Below are positions 24,949-33,503 of a DNA stretch of 64,000 nucleotides, piece by piece. Under the pieces are notes generated by a model. The model saw only the letters and a program-made list of their open reading frames with translations. It made no database searches and was not told the DNA's origin. This DNA is from Lachnospiraceae bacterium KM106-2 (GTDB lineage: Bacteria; Bacillota; Clostridia; Lachnospirales; Lachnospiraceae), in the NCBI GenBank assembly GCA_009731425.1, contig AP018794.1, forward strand, positions 4,017,501 through 4,081,500. The letters run 5' to 3'. Made by a program: the position numbers and the translations under genes. The first letter of the stretch is position 1. Each line of letters starts with the position of its first letter.

Positions 24949-25937
24949 GGATTATGTGGATTCATTATACCTATAAAAAAGATCTTAAGCGAACACAAAC
25001 AACAAAGGAGATATCAAGTTTTGTTGAAAGTATAACATGGAGTGGTTCCAAGTCAGAGGCATGTCGTACATTAGCAATTAACGTAATAAATAGTCCAATA
25101 GATACCAATATTATAGATTTACCGATTAAAATGGGTGACCGCTTAAAACTTTTAACGGATGAAGGAATTGTATTAATTGATTCGATGGTATACGAGAAAG
25201 AAGTTACAGATGAACAAGGAACGATTACTTATACCGGTTATGATGATTTAAAACATATTGTAAAAAGTAATTTAATGCATAATTACAAAAAGACAACTCC
25301 GGAGCGAATTACAAAAAGCGTCTGTAAGGAGTTAGGAGTTTCAATCGGGAATATTGCAAAGACTAATGTCCCAATTAAGAAGCTAATCATTGATGGCGGT
25401 GGGTATGAAGCCATAATGAAGGCCTATACAAAAGCTCATCATGAGAATAATAAGAAGTATATGCCTTTGATGGTTGGCAGGAAACTTAATGTCATTGAGA
25501 AGGGAAGTCTAGTTCGTAATTTTCATTTGGATGATTCCGAGAATATAACGAATAGTAGCTATACCCAAAGATTAGAAGATATGGTGAATGTGGTTAAGAT
25601 CTATAATGATAAAGGAAAATGTATTGGTGAAATAAAGAATAAAAATAATATTGCAAAGTATGGAAAATTTCAAGAAGTCTATCAGAAAGAAGAGGGGGTA
25701 AATCCTAAGAAGGGAGCCAAGAGTTTGTTGCAGGGAATGACAAAAGAAGCAAGTATTAATGCAATTGGAAATGTGCAGTGTATTAGTGGTTTTGCCATTA
25801 ACATATGCGATTCGGCGACTGGCTTAATTGGAAAGTATTGGATTGAGTCTGATTCCCATACATGGCAGAGTGGAAATTATACGATGCAGCTAAATTTAGA
25901 ATTTAAGAACCTGATGGATGTACAAGAAGAGGAATGA
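24945..25937 (+). CDS. Baseplate hub protein (XkdQ-like)
   Basis: A 330-residue protein. ITWSGSKSEACRTLAINVINSP and GDRLKLLTDEGIVLIDSMVYEKE match the gp27-like hub domain of XkdQ. The C terminus GKYWIESDSHTWQSGNYTMQLNLEF is also characteristic. It forms the hub at the tail tip with the LysM protein. The start codon overlaps the previous stop. Confidence 0.88.
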   Translation: MRIMWIHYTYKKDLKRTQTTKEISSFVESITWSGSKSEACRTLAINVINSPIDTNIIDLPIKMGDRLKLLTDEGIVLIDSMVYEKEVTDEQGTITYTGYDDLKHIVKSNLMHNYKKTTPERITKSVCKELGVSIGNIAKTNVPIKKLIIDGGGYEAIMKAYTKAHHENNKKYMPLMVGRKLNVIEKGSLVRNFHLDDSENITNSSYTQRLEDMVNVVKIYNDKGKCIGEIKNKNNIAKYGKFQEVYQKEEGVNPKKGAKSLLQGMTKEASINAIGNVQCISGFAINICDSATGLIGKYWIESDSHTWQSGNYTMQLNLEFKNLMDVQEEE

Positions 25938-25974
25938 TGTTTCTGAACAGTAAAAATATTGGAAGTGATGAAGA

Positions 25975-26229
25975 ATGAATGGTAAATCCTATGGACAGCT
26001 TTACAAGGGAATAAAAATGGTAGCAGGTAATAAAAGTTTATTTTATACTGGTGAAATGCAAGGAAAAGAGACTTGTTTACGTAAAGATGAAAAAGGAGAA
26101 TTACCTTTAGATCAAGATGATTTATATTTCCCTGATGAAAAAACGGATTTTAAAAAAGGGGATCAAGTTTTATTATTCAAGTTAACGAATGAAAAGTATA
26201 TTATTTTATGTAAGGTGGTGGAACGATGA
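25975..26229 (+). CDS. Baseplate protein (XkdR-like, DUF2577)
   Basis: An 84-residue beta-rich protein. LDQDDLYFPDEKTDFKKGDQVLLFKLTNEKYIILCKVV is the DUF2577 pattern. It lies between XkdQ- and XkdS-like genes and overlaps the latter by 4 nt. Confidence 0.82.
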   Translation: MNGKSYGQLYKGIKMVAGNKSLFYTGEMQGKETCLRKDEKGELPLDQDDLYFPDEKTDFKKGDQVLLFKLTNEKYIILCKVVER

Positions 26230-26654
26230 GTTTTCCATTTGAGGTAGACGAGGATGAAATAGAGAGTGAAGATCTAGACGAGTCAATAAATAATAAGGTA
26301 GAGTATGAGATTCCGAAGGAGTATGAGGTTGATTTAAAGACAGGCAACTTAACTGGAAGAGTTGTAGAAGGTTTAGATGCAATTAAGAGTTGGGTTTATT
26401 TTGCTTTGCGAACAAAGCGCTACCAGCATGAGATATTTTCTTGGGAGCACGGAAATGAGTTAGAAGATCTCATAGGGTCTTCTCATACACAGGAATACTA
26501 TGAAGCAGAAGTACCAAGGATGATCAAAGAATGTCTGATGGAAAATAAATATATCACAGATGTGACCAATTTTATGATTCAAGCATCTAGTGATCAGTTA
26601 AATTGTAGTTTTACCATAGAGACAAGTTATGGGGAGGTGGAGATGAGTGTATGA
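26226..26654 (+). CDS. Baseplate wedge protein (XkdS-like, DUF2634, gp25 relative)
   Basis: A 142-residue protein. GNLTGRVVEGLDAIKSWVYFALRTKRYQHEIFSWEHGNELEDLIG contains the gp25/GPW wedge signature. It initiates sheath assembly at the baseplate in contractile systems. Confidence 0.88.
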   Translation: MSFPFEVDEDEIESEDLDESINNKVEYEIPKEYEVDLKTGNLTGRVVEGLDAIKSWVYFALRTKRYQHEIFSWEHGNELEDLIGSSHTQEYYEAEVPRMIKECLMENKYITDVTNFMIQASSDQLNCSFTIETSYGEVEMSV

Positions 26655-27768
26655 GGAATATACATTTGAAAGCATAATGGAACGAATGCTGGAGAGCGCA
26701 AAGAACGTGACAGATATTGATACTTCAGAAGGATCGTTAGTGTATACGGCACTAGCGCCTTGTGCATGGGAACTATCCGAAATTTATGGAGAATTGGAAG
26801 AAATCTATGAAAATACTTTTGCAGAGACTGCACCAAGAGAGCAGCTTATTCTTAGAGCGCAGGAGAGAGGGATTAAGCCTAGAGAAGCAACGAAGGCGAT
26901 ATTTCAAGTTGAGTTGGATCCTAATACAGTTGAATTGGAAATAGGCGAGACTTTTACTTTAGATGAGTATACATTCTCGTTCTTAGGAAAAGAAATAGAT
27001 GAAAACACAAGTGAAGAAATTTGTAAAGTGCAGTGTGAAACAGCAGGAAAAACACCAGCACAAATTTTAAATCAATTCTTGTACCCAACAGACTATATTG
27101 AGGGGCTAGATTCTATAAAACTAATACAATTATTAGTTCCTGGAGTGGATGAAGAGGACACAGAAGTATTTAGGCAGCGGTACTGGGAGTCATTTAACAA
27201 TCAAGGGTTTGGTGGAAATAAGGCAGATTATATACAGTATGTAAAGGATAAATTTCCAAGCGTTGGTGCAGTTAAGGTCTATCGGAGGACGAAGAATGAT
27301 GAAAATGTGATAATTCAAATCTTAAATTCTGAATATGGTGTTGCTTCGACAACATTAGTTAATGAGGTTCAAAAGGTTATTTGCCCTAAAGCAGGAGAGG
27401 GTGATGGTTTAGCGCCTATTGGACACAATGTCTTAGTAGAGAATACAGTTGAAAAACAAATTAAGATCGCATTACATATAACACTTGAAAATAATAGGCT
27501 GATTGATTCTGAAGTTCAAAAATCAATTAATGAAGTGGTGGATGATTATTTCTTATCACTAGCCCAAAAGTGGGAGTCTGAGAGTACGTTAACGGTAGTA
27601 AGCACGAAGATTGCAAGTGATTTAATTGAGAAGATTGAAGGGGTGCAGGATATTCGTGGAGTTCAGTTAAATGAGTTCACGGATATGAATATTATATTAG
27701 AAAGTAATCAAATTCCAGTAAGGGATGGTGACGTAAATGTTATTACAGAAAATACCGGAGTGCTATAA
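26647..27768 (+). CDS. Baseplate J-like protein (XkdT-like)
   Basis: A 373-residue protein with GTG start. RMLESAKNVTDIDTSEGSLVYTALAPCAWELSEIY and RAQERGIKPREATKA are baseplate J hallmarks. PGVDEEDTEVFRQRYWESFNNQGFGGNKADY is the central J domain. It forms baseplate wedges that attach the fibres and overlaps both neighbours. Confidence 0.92.
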   Translation: MYEEYTFESIMERMLESAKNVTDIDTSEGSLVYTALAPCAWELSEIYGELEEIYENTFAETAPREQLILRAQERGIKPREATKAIFQVELDPNTVELEIGETFTLDEYTFSFLGKEIDENTSEEICKVQCETAGKTPAQILNQFLYPTDYIEGLDSIKLIQLLVPGVDEEDTEVFRQRYWESFNNQGFGGNKADYIQYVKDKFPSVGAVKVYRRTKNDENVIIQILNSEYGVASTTLVNEVQKVICPKAGEGDGLAPIGHNVLVENTVEKQIKIALHITLENNRLIDSEVQKSINEVVDDYFLSLAQKWESESTLTVVSTKIASDLIEKIEGVQDIRGVQLNEFTDMNIILESNQIPVRDGDVNVITENTGVL

Positions 27769-28270
27769 AAATGTAAGAGAAATCCAAATACTTGTGTCAG
27801 ACGAGCAGACAGAATTTGATAATTTATCTTTGAAAGTGAATGAGCTGGAAGCGGATCAATTTGTAATGACTGCAACAAAACGGGGATTAGAAAAACGAGA
27901 GAAGTATTTGCGATTACAAACCTTAGCAGATGATTCACTGGATGATAGAAAAGAGCGAATTATCAGGGAATATAATAAGCAACTTCCCTATACAGAAACA
28001 ACGCTTAACCGAGCACTGAATATGATGTGTGGAGATGATGGATATGAGATGAAAATAGATTATCAAAATAATAATGTTATCGTAAGAATTAGGCTTGCAC
28101 ATAAGGATGCCTATCAAGAGGTAGAAACGTATTTAGAAAAATGTATCCCACTAAATATGACCATTGATTTAAGTTTATTATATAACACACATAAATTATT
28201 ATCGAAATACACACACAAACAGCTAAGTGCGTATACACATAAACAGTTAAGAGAGGAGATGTTAAGTTGA
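27737..28270 (+). CDS. Tail protein XkdU-like (DUF2313)
   Basis: A 177-residue protein. LPECYKN-type start (here LLQKIPECYKNVREIQILVSDEQTEFDNL), ADDSLDDRKERIIREYN, and the C terminus with two YTHKQL repeats are typical of the family. It starts 32 nt inside the XkdT-like gene after GGTGA. Confidence 0.87.
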   Translation: MLLQKIPECYKNVREIQILVSDEQTEFDNLSLKVNELEADQFVMTATKRGLEKREKYLRLQTLADDSLDDRKERIIREYNKQLPYTETTLNRALNMMCGDDGYEMKIDYQNNNVIVRIRLAHKDAYQEVETYLEKCIPLNMTIDLSLLYNTHKLLSKYTHKQLSAYTHKQLREEMLS

Positions 28271-29208
28271 GTACAGTAACAGAACGATTAGGACTTCAGA
28301 TTCAAGGAGAAGAGGAAGCCTATGATATTGGAATTCCAAATGAGAATTTTAAAAAGATAGATAGAGTTATGGGAGAAATACCAAGAAGAAATTTATTAGT
28401 GAATGGAGACTTTCAGGTTTGGCAAAGAGGAACAGTATTTAATAATCCTCCTGTTTGGCAGTACTTTGCAGATAGATGGAGAGTATACCATAATGGAGAT
28501 GTTGACCTTACGGTTAGTCAGATAGACCAGAATGTTGGCGGTATGTCAATTAAGTGGGCAGACGGACAGAATGCAGGTATCAACATTCAATATTTAGCAT
28601 TGGTGGATGAAAAAGTTAAGTTGCTAGGAAGAAATTTGACGCTTACTGTAAAAATTGATGGTTTACTGATAGAGAGACCTATTACGATGGTAAGAGGGGG
28701 GGCATATATCCATATTGGAATGTCTGCAGCAAACGCTTATAGCTGTCAGGTGGAAAATCCACTTCTTGAAGAAGAGAGTCCGTTTGTAATTATATTCGAA
28801 TTAGAGCCAAAGGTAGCAGGGGGAACAAGAAAGATTGAATTTATTAAGTTAGAGTATGGCAATTATTATTCTGGGTTTGAACCAAGACCTTATTATGAAG
28901 AACTTAGGGATTGTTCACTTTATTTTCAACATCATGAGATTGAATGGAGACAAGAATATACAACACAAAATTTATATTGGACAAGACCTTTTATTATACC
29001 GCTATTAAGAAATACAGCTACAGTTACAATTAAATCTTTTGTAGATGATAGTGGAACAAGCCTTATGCCTTATGTGCTTGGTAATGTTATTCAAACAAGC
29101 ACATCTACAGCTACGCTAAGATTGTGGATGCATGCTCGGTCAGATGCATTTTTGACACAAGGTAAGAGTTATGAAATTAAACTTGATATTGATGCTTCAT
29201 TATGTTAA
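28267..29208 (+). CDS. Tail fibre / receptor-binding-like protein
   Basis: A 313-residue protein with TTG start (after AGGAG). A short N-terminal baseplate-attachment segment (about 1-35) is followed by RRNLLVNGDFQVWQRG...YFADRWRVY, a jelly-roll carbohydrate-binding-like module found in phage fibres. The rest is beta-rich. It is the only sizeable fibre candidate, so it probably sets target range. No separate fibre chaperone is seen. Confidence 0.75.
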   Translation: MSTVTERLGLQIQGEEEAYDIGIPNENFKKIDRVMGEIPRRNLLVNGDFQVWQRGTVFNNPPVWQYFADRWRVYHNGDVDLTVSQIDQNVGGMSIKWADGQNAGINIQYLALVDEKVKLLGRNLTLTVKIDGLLIERPITMVRGGAYIHIGMSAANAYSCQVENPLLEEESPFVIIFELEPKVAGGTRKIEFIKLEYGNYYSGFEPRPYYEELRDCSLYFQHHEIEWRQEYTTQNLYWTRPFIIPLLRNTATVTIKSFVDDSGTSLMPYVLGNVIQTSTSTATLRLWMHARSDAFLTQGKSYEIKLDIDASLC

Positions 29209-29222
29209 GAAGGATAATAATA

Positions 29223-29572
29223 TGACGAGAAGATTAAACTAAATAATGATTATAAATATCACCTAATTTCGTATGGGATAGCATGTACCGACAGTACACT
29301 GAATATTTCTTTTTTATCTGATTCAGAATTAACAGATATTGATAGTGTATTTCAAATCCAGAAAATACGAAAAAAATTATTTTATTATCATAGAAAGATG
29401 AAGAAGAAAATATCTATAAATATTATGTATAGTGTAACAGTATTATTTTAAATAAAATACATCATGTGTAACTGTAGTTTTGGCTACAAAAGACAAGTTA
29501 AAATTACTCGAGGAAAGAACCAATGAACTTGAAAATGCAATTGTTGAGTTATCAGGAACGGAGGTGGATTAA
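29223..29572 (+). pseudogene. Broken small baseplate/fibre-associated gene
   Basis: One frame reads KIKLNNDYKYHLISYG...SDSELTDIDSVFQIQ from about 29231 to 29451, without an ATG in frame. After a stop, a different frame reads VTVVLATKDKLKLLEERTNEL to TAA at 29570-29572. Together these resemble the N- and C-terminal parts of the single ~110-residue protein that precedes the XkdX analogue in clostridial phages. At least one frameshift and a lost start are indicated. The ending retains a GGAGGTGG ribosome site for the next gene. Confidence 0.65.
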
Positions 29573-29721
29573 TGGTTAGAAGTGCAGTGGCTAGGATATG
29601 GGCTAACGTCATTGAAGACAATCGACAGAAGTATTCCAATACTCTGGAAAGATATAAAGAGGATGTGAAGTCATATCTTACAGAGGACGGGTTTAAAGAA
29701 TTAATTGAAAACATAGAATAG
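29572..29721 (+). CDS. Small XkdX-position protein
   Basis: A 49-residue protein (MVRSAVARIWANVIEDNRQKYS...) of the size and place of XkdX-type proteins that end the baseplate module. ATG overlaps the preceding TAA, with GGAGGTGG upstream. The function of this family is not established. Confidence 0.65.
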   Translation: MVRSAVARIWANVIEDNRQKYSNTLERYKEDVKSYLTEDGFKELIENIE

Positions 29722-29724
29722 TAG

Positions 29725-29748
29725 CGGCATCCTAAGGGATGTCTTTTC
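29725..29748 (+). terminator. Weak terminator between baseplate and lysis genes
   Basis: GGCATCC and GGGATGTC arms with a 3-nt loop are followed by TTTT. The stem is short, so attenuation is as likely as full termination. Confidence 0.5.
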
Positions 29749-29774
29749 TATTGTAATGAAATGAGGAAGTGAGA

Positions 29775-30251
29775 TTGGATAAGTTGGAAAGTATGATCAG
29801 AGTTTTAAAATGTGTAGTAGCTGTGGTAGTAGGAACACTTGCAAAATGGTTAGGTGGAGATGATACATTAATTGATCTTATGATTATGTTAGTCTGCTGT
29901 GATACGATTTTTGGTATTACAAAGGGTATGAAAGAACATAACTTTGCAAGTTCAATTCTATATTGGGGACTAGTCAATAAAGCCACAATGTTTGTATGGA
30001 TAGCGATTATGTATAAAGTAGATCAGGTACTTAGTATTAGTATTTTACGAAATACATTTATCATTTGGTTTTGTTTATGTGATTGTGCGTCTATCGTAGA
30101 AAATACAGCAACAATCGGAATGCCCTGGCCAGACGGATTACTAAAGATTTTGGTTCAAGTGAGAAAAGGATTCTCTATTAATATTAGTAAGATTGTAAAG
30201 CAGATTATTGATAACTATGGAATTGAGACGAATGAAAAGGATGGTGAGTAA
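29775..30251 (+). CDS. Phage holin family protein
   Basis: A 158-residue membrane protein with about three hydrophobic helices (VLKCVVAVVVGTLAKWLGG, LIDLMIMLVCCDTIFGI, ATMFVWIAIMYKVDQVL) and the toxin-secretion/phage-lysis holin pattern. The TTG at 29775 is 7 nt after GAGGA, better spaced than GTG 29769. It permeabilises the membrane to release the particles, together with the endolysin next to it. Confidence 0.85.
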   Translation: MDKLESMIRVLKCVVAVVVGTLAKWLGGDDTLIDLMIMLVCCDTIFGITKGMKEHNFASSILYWGLVNKATMFVWIAIMYKVDQVLSISILRNTFIIWFCLCDCASIVENTATIGMPWPDGLLKILVQVRKGFSINISKIVKQIIDNYGIETNEKDGE

Positions 30252-30252
30252 T

Positions 30253-30882
30253 ATGGCTTTAACAAAACAACAGACAGGCTTCATCGAGAAAATCGGAAAT
30301 GCAGCAGTAGAATTATATGGAAAATATAAGATACTTCCCAGCTTAACAATTGCGCAGGCAATTTTAGAGAGTGCATGGGGAAAGAAAGATATGGGTTGCT
30401 TTAATTATTTTGGAATGAAATGGCATGAAGGAAGCAAGTACGGTTATGTGGTAGTTGATACCCATGAAGTCTACAATGGCAAACGAGTAGCCATTAAAGC
30501 GAAGTTCTTAAAATTTATCAGTGTAAGTCAAGGAATCCAAGGACGATTTGAATTTCTTGATACAAAGCGATATGCAAATTTGAAAGGTATTACCGATTAT
30601 AAGAAAGCTTGTAAAACGATTAAGGCTGATGGTTATGCGACAGATCCAAAGTATGCAGAAAGTTTGATCCACATTATTGAGAACTATAATCTTGATAGTT
30701 ACGATAAGAAGGTCGTTGGTAAGAAAAATTTAGGTGGTAATGTGTATTATATCGTGAAGAAGGGTGATACATTAAGTGGGATTGCAAAGAAATATAAGAC
30801 AAGTGTGGACAAGCTGGTAACTTTAAACAAGATTAAGGATAAAAATAAGATCTGTGTTGATCAGAAACTACGAGTAAAGTAG
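30253..30882 (+). CDS. Endolysin: glucosaminidase with C-terminal LysM
   Basis: A 209-residue protein. The N-terminal glucosaminidase domain (about 3-150) has LTIAQAILESAWGKKDMG...FNYFGMKW with the catalytic Glu in ILESAWG. A LysM module follows (about 165-209, YYIVKKGDTLSGIAKKYKTSVDKLVTLN). It cleaves peptidoglycan for release. ATG 30253 follows GGTGAG. It is the last gene of the operon. Confidence 0.92.
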   Translation: MALTKQQTGFIEKIGNAAVELYGKYKILPSLTIAQAILESAWGKKDMGCFNYFGMKWHEGSKYGYVVVDTHEVYNGKRVAIKAKFLKFISVSQGIQGRFEFLDTKRYANLKGITDYKKACKTIKADGYATDPKYAESLIHIIENYNLDSYDKKVVGKKNLGGNVYYIVKKGDTLSGIAKKYKTSVDKLVTLNKIKDKNKICVDQKLRVK

Positions 30883-30889
30883 AAGCTAT

Positions 30890-30920
30890 TAAGGCCTTGA
30901 TGAAAATCAGGGCCTTTTTC
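30890..30920 (+). terminator. Terminator of the tail-lysis operon
   Basis: An AAGGCCTTGAT / ATCAGGGCCTT stem with a GAAA loop precedes TTTTTC. The 280 bp that follow to the next gene show a candidate -10 (TATAAT, 31076-31081) and nothing else I can name. Confidence 0.88.
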
Positions 30921-31200
30921 TGACAATAAGGGGAATGACAAATTGTAAGTGAGATATAATTATCTAATTTGATCGGTTATGCGAGCAGTGAGAAACTTAT
31001 AGTGTATTTAGGCTATACAAAATAAAAGAATGAGAGTCTAGAAAACGTATTTATCAGATAAAAGGTAAAGGCTTGTATAATAATGTAAATAGAGATATTA
31101 TGAAGACATAGGTATGTAAATGAAGATGATATATATTCAAAGAATAGAATACGGCTATTGTTGTGGCAGAGTAAAACATCATGCAATAGGAGAGCAAGAG

Positions 31201-31599
31201 ATGCTAAAAAAAAGAAAAGTTATATTTATTTCAATTATTTTGATATTAACACTGATAGTGGTAAGTTATTTTCTAAGACCAATTCAGGTTAGGGAAAAAA
31301 TTAACTTTGAGCATATAAATCGAGTTAGGATTATAGATGGTGGAAATGGTAAAAGTAAGACTATCACAAACGCTCATGATATATCTATGATTGAGCGATA
31401 TTTTAATCATCTAACATTATATAATAAATTAGATTTCAAGAGTTATGGATATAAATATGCAATTGATCTATATGAAAATAATCAAATGAAATATAGTATT
31501 ATCCCTATGGGAGATGAGATTAAAATTGATGGTGCTTTGTATCGTGTAGAGAATAAAAATACGAAGTCATTTGATGATATTTGTAACATTAAGAAATAA
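31201..31599 (+). CDS. Single-pass membrane or secreted hypothetical protein
   Basis: A 132-residue protein with an N-terminal membrane anchor (KVIFISIILILTLIVVSYFL, about 5-24) and an external beta-rich domain. ATG 31201 follows AGGAGAG; the longer frame from 31120 lacks a site. It lies inside the right boundary-like repeat, so it may be cargo of the element. No family recognised. Confidence 0.65.
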   Translation: MLKKRKVIFISIILILTLIVVSYFLRPIQVREKINFEHINRVRIIDGGNGKSKTITNAHDISMIERYFNHLTLYNKLDFKSYGYKYAIDLYENNQMKYSIIPMGDEIKIDGALYRVENKNTKSFDDICNIKK

Positions 31600-31605
31600 A
31601 TTAAA

Positions 31606-31680
31606 TACATAGAGCGAAGTCCCGGAGGCGTATGTCCTGGAAATCTTATTTTTACAAGGCTTTTTTGCTTTATCTATCAA
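31606..31680 (+). repeat. Right boundary-like degenerate repeat
   Basis: GAGCGAAGTCCCGGAGGCGT...ATGTCCT and TTACAAGGCTTTTTTG match the tail of the third tRNA-linked repeat (15330-15400) at most positions. The two copies lie about 16.3 kb apart and bracket the tailocin. Confidence 0.5.
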
Positions 31681-31700
31681 AAAATCAAGTGAATACACAT

Positions 31701-32246
31701 TTAGCAGAATATCTTAAGATGCTGATAAATGTAGTTCATTGAACTAGCTTTAATTTGTTCATCTTTAAAAGATAGGACAATAATTAATTGTTTCCGTTTT
31801 GAACGATAAAAGTAATAGGTTGAGTCTTTGGGTGGTTTGGCACTTTTTGGGGCACTTACAAGTGTCTCAAATCCCATTAATATTTTTTGAACGGTATAGT
31901 TTTTCTTATTTATAGCTTTATAGACTTTTTTTCGAATAGAATGATTTCCAACATAACGGTCAGTTATTACAGGAAGTTCGGCTGTTTTATATAGGTCAAA
32001 TTGATCATCAACTTGAATTGTCCCAACGTGTTTGGAAAAATAGTATAGCTCGTAATTATCAGGATAATGTTTGGAATCCTTGTTTTTATGAATACTCCAA
32101 TGTTTTGGTAATTTTACATAAAAGTATTTTGTTTTTTTGCTAGGAGTATTGCTATGTACTTTTGCACTTGTTGTATTTAAGTTTGGAAAAATAAAGATCA
32201 CACATAGAAGAAACAAACATAATAAAAAACGAATTGATTTTGTCAT
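31701..32246 (-). CDS. Secreted hypothetical protein
   Basis: A 181-residue protein with a clear signal peptide (SIRFLLCLFLLCVIFIFPNLNTTSA, cleavage near residue 28). A basic, Tyr-rich mature domain follows (FYVKLPKHWSIHKNKDSKHYPDNYELYYFS). No family recognised. It is monocistronic and opposite to the tailocin genes. Confidence 0.7.
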   Translation of the reverse strand: MTKSIRFLLCLFLLCVIFIFPNLNTTSAKVHSNTPSKKTKYFYVKLPKHWSIHKNKDSKHYPDNYELYYFSKHVGTIQVDDQFDLYKTAELPVITDRYVGNHSIRKKVYKAINKKNYTVQKILMGFETLVSAPKSAKPPKDSTYYFYRSKRKQLIIVLSFKDEQIKASSMNYIYQHLKIFC

Positions 32247-32384
32247 TAGTAACGCTTCCTTTCTTTAACTATAGTATAAAACGATATTAGAAAAAGTACA
32301 GTAAATTAAAAAAATGTATATCTGTTATTCAAGCCGTAGACATTAAACTATATACAACTATATTAAGTATGAAGGAATGTATCG

Positions 32385-33134
32385 ATGGAAGAGCAATGGA
32401 AAGTAATCAATGATACGAAAGGAAAATATTTAATTAGTAATTATGGTAGGATAAAAAATACTGAAAGCGGAAGAATTTTTGAAGGTAGTAAGAGTGATGG
32501 TGGTTATAGAAGAGCTAGTCTTCGTATCGATGGTAAGGTGAGAAGTATGTTTGTTCACCTATTGGTGGCAAAACATTTTATCCCTAATCCAGAGAATAAG
32601 GAATATGTGAATCATATCGATGAAGATAAGATGAATAGCCGTGTAGACAATTTAGAGTGGGTTACCGCCAAAGAGAATGCCAATCACCGTAATCGTAATA
32701 AAAAGATAACAGAGAGTAATTCAGTGCCGGTATGTGAGTATGATATCAATGGAAAGTATATTCGTACATGGAAATCTTCTGTTTATGTTTCTGAAGTATA
32801 TAAAGTAACAAGGAGAGCAATCCAGTTGGCAATGAGTGGTGCCTTAAAGACTTGTTACGGACGTATGTGGCGTTCCTACTATGAGACGTTAGGAAAAGAT
32901 ATCGATCCAGCATCGGGAAGAAGTACCTTCTATGGGAGAGATAGTAATTATGATCTAGAGATTCCAAAAGAATATTTGGTAGATATTATACCCAATAAAA
33001 AAATTGACTTAGAGGATAGTATTAGAATACTGAATGAGGTAAAAGAATACGATAAGTTACCAAAGTATCATGTTATAAATTTAGAAAATGTAATTGAGCT
33101 ATTGTCTAATCTAAAGTGCTATAATAAAAGTTAG
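32385..33134 (+). CDS. NUMOD4/HNH endonuclease-like protein
   Basis: A 249-residue protein. WKVINDTKGKYLISNYGRIKN is the NUMOD4 motif (about 5-25). FVHLLVAKHFIPNPENKEYVNHIDEDKMNSRVDNLEWVT is the HNH nuclease core (about 57-95). A NUMOD1-like region (PVCEYDINGKYIRTWKS) contacts DNA. These are free-standing homing-type nucleases often found in or near phages. The C-terminal 60 residues are not recognised. Confidence 0.88.
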   Translation: MEEQWKVINDTKGKYLISNYGRIKNTESGRIFEGSKSDGGYRRASLRIDGKVRSMFVHLLVAKHFIPNPENKEYVNHIDEDKMNSRVDNLEWVTAKENANHRNRNKKITESNSVPVCEYDINGKYIRTWKSSVYVSEVYKVTRRAIQLAMSGALKTCYGRMWRSYYETLGKDIDPASGRSTFYGRDSNYDLEIPKEYLVDIIPNKKIDLEDSIRILNEVKEYDKLPKYHVINLENVIELLSNLKCYNKS

Positions 33135-33168
33135 TGGGTTCCTAATTTACTCGCTAACTTCTATTTTC
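33127..33168 (+). terminator. Terminator of the HNH gene
   Basis: AGTTAG...CTAACT arms (extended by GGG/CTC) around the stop codon are followed by TCTATTTT. Confidence 0.55.
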
Positions 33169-33195
33169 AATCGACAAAGAAAGGAGTCCCCTAAG

Positions 33196-33465
33196 ATGAA
33201 ACACGCCCGCTCGATACTAACCATAATTCTGCAAGCCCTTTTTATCGCAGCGCTAATCGCTTCCTACTTTCTAGGAGTATTACATACATTTGGATTCATT
33301 ATTTTAAGTATTATCTTCTTTAGACAATATAAGGATAGTCTTATGTGGTACCATACGGAGCCTATTGACCAAGGATTTTCTGAAAAACTAGGGTTAGCAT
33401 GTTGTTTAATTAACTTTATTGGAGTCACCATATTAGCCATAGCGAGTATAATAAAAATGCATTGA
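33196..33465 (+). CDS. Small membrane protein
   Basis: An 89-residue protein with about three hydrophobic helices (ILTIILQALFIAALIASYFL, HTFGFIILSIIFF, LGLACCLINFIGVTILAIASI). AAAGGAG lies upstream. No family recognised. Confidence 0.65.
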   Translation: MKHARSILTIILQALFIAALIASYFLGVLHTFGFIILSIIFFRQYKDSLMWYHTEPIDQGFSEKLGLACCLINFIGVTILAIASIIKMH

Positions 33466-33503
33466 AACTGTTACATAGAATAACAGTCTCAATGCATTTT
33501 TTT
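33455..33503. terminator. Bidirectional terminator
   Basis: AATGCATTGAAACTGTTA and TAACAGTCTCAATGCATT form an 18-bp, nearly perfect stem with A and T runs on both sides. It serves the convergent genes ending at 33465 and 33502. Confidence 0.88.

Larger units (their letters stand above)
15362..31640 (+). mobile_element. Contractile-tail element: R-type tailocin / headless prophage remnant
   Basis: The order is ImmA-like protease, CI-like repressor, Cro-sized gene, replisome organiser, sigma-like late regulator, duplicated leader, four connector/terminator genes, sheath, tube, chaperone with frameshift, tape measure, LysM hub, baseplate wedge proteins, fibre, holin and endolysin. No terminase, portal, protease, capsid, helicase loader, integrase or transposase is present between the flanking degenerate repeats. 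The organisation matches PBSX/diffocin-type particles that kill related strains by membrane puncture. One baseplate gene is broken (29223-29572). Confidence 0.85.
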
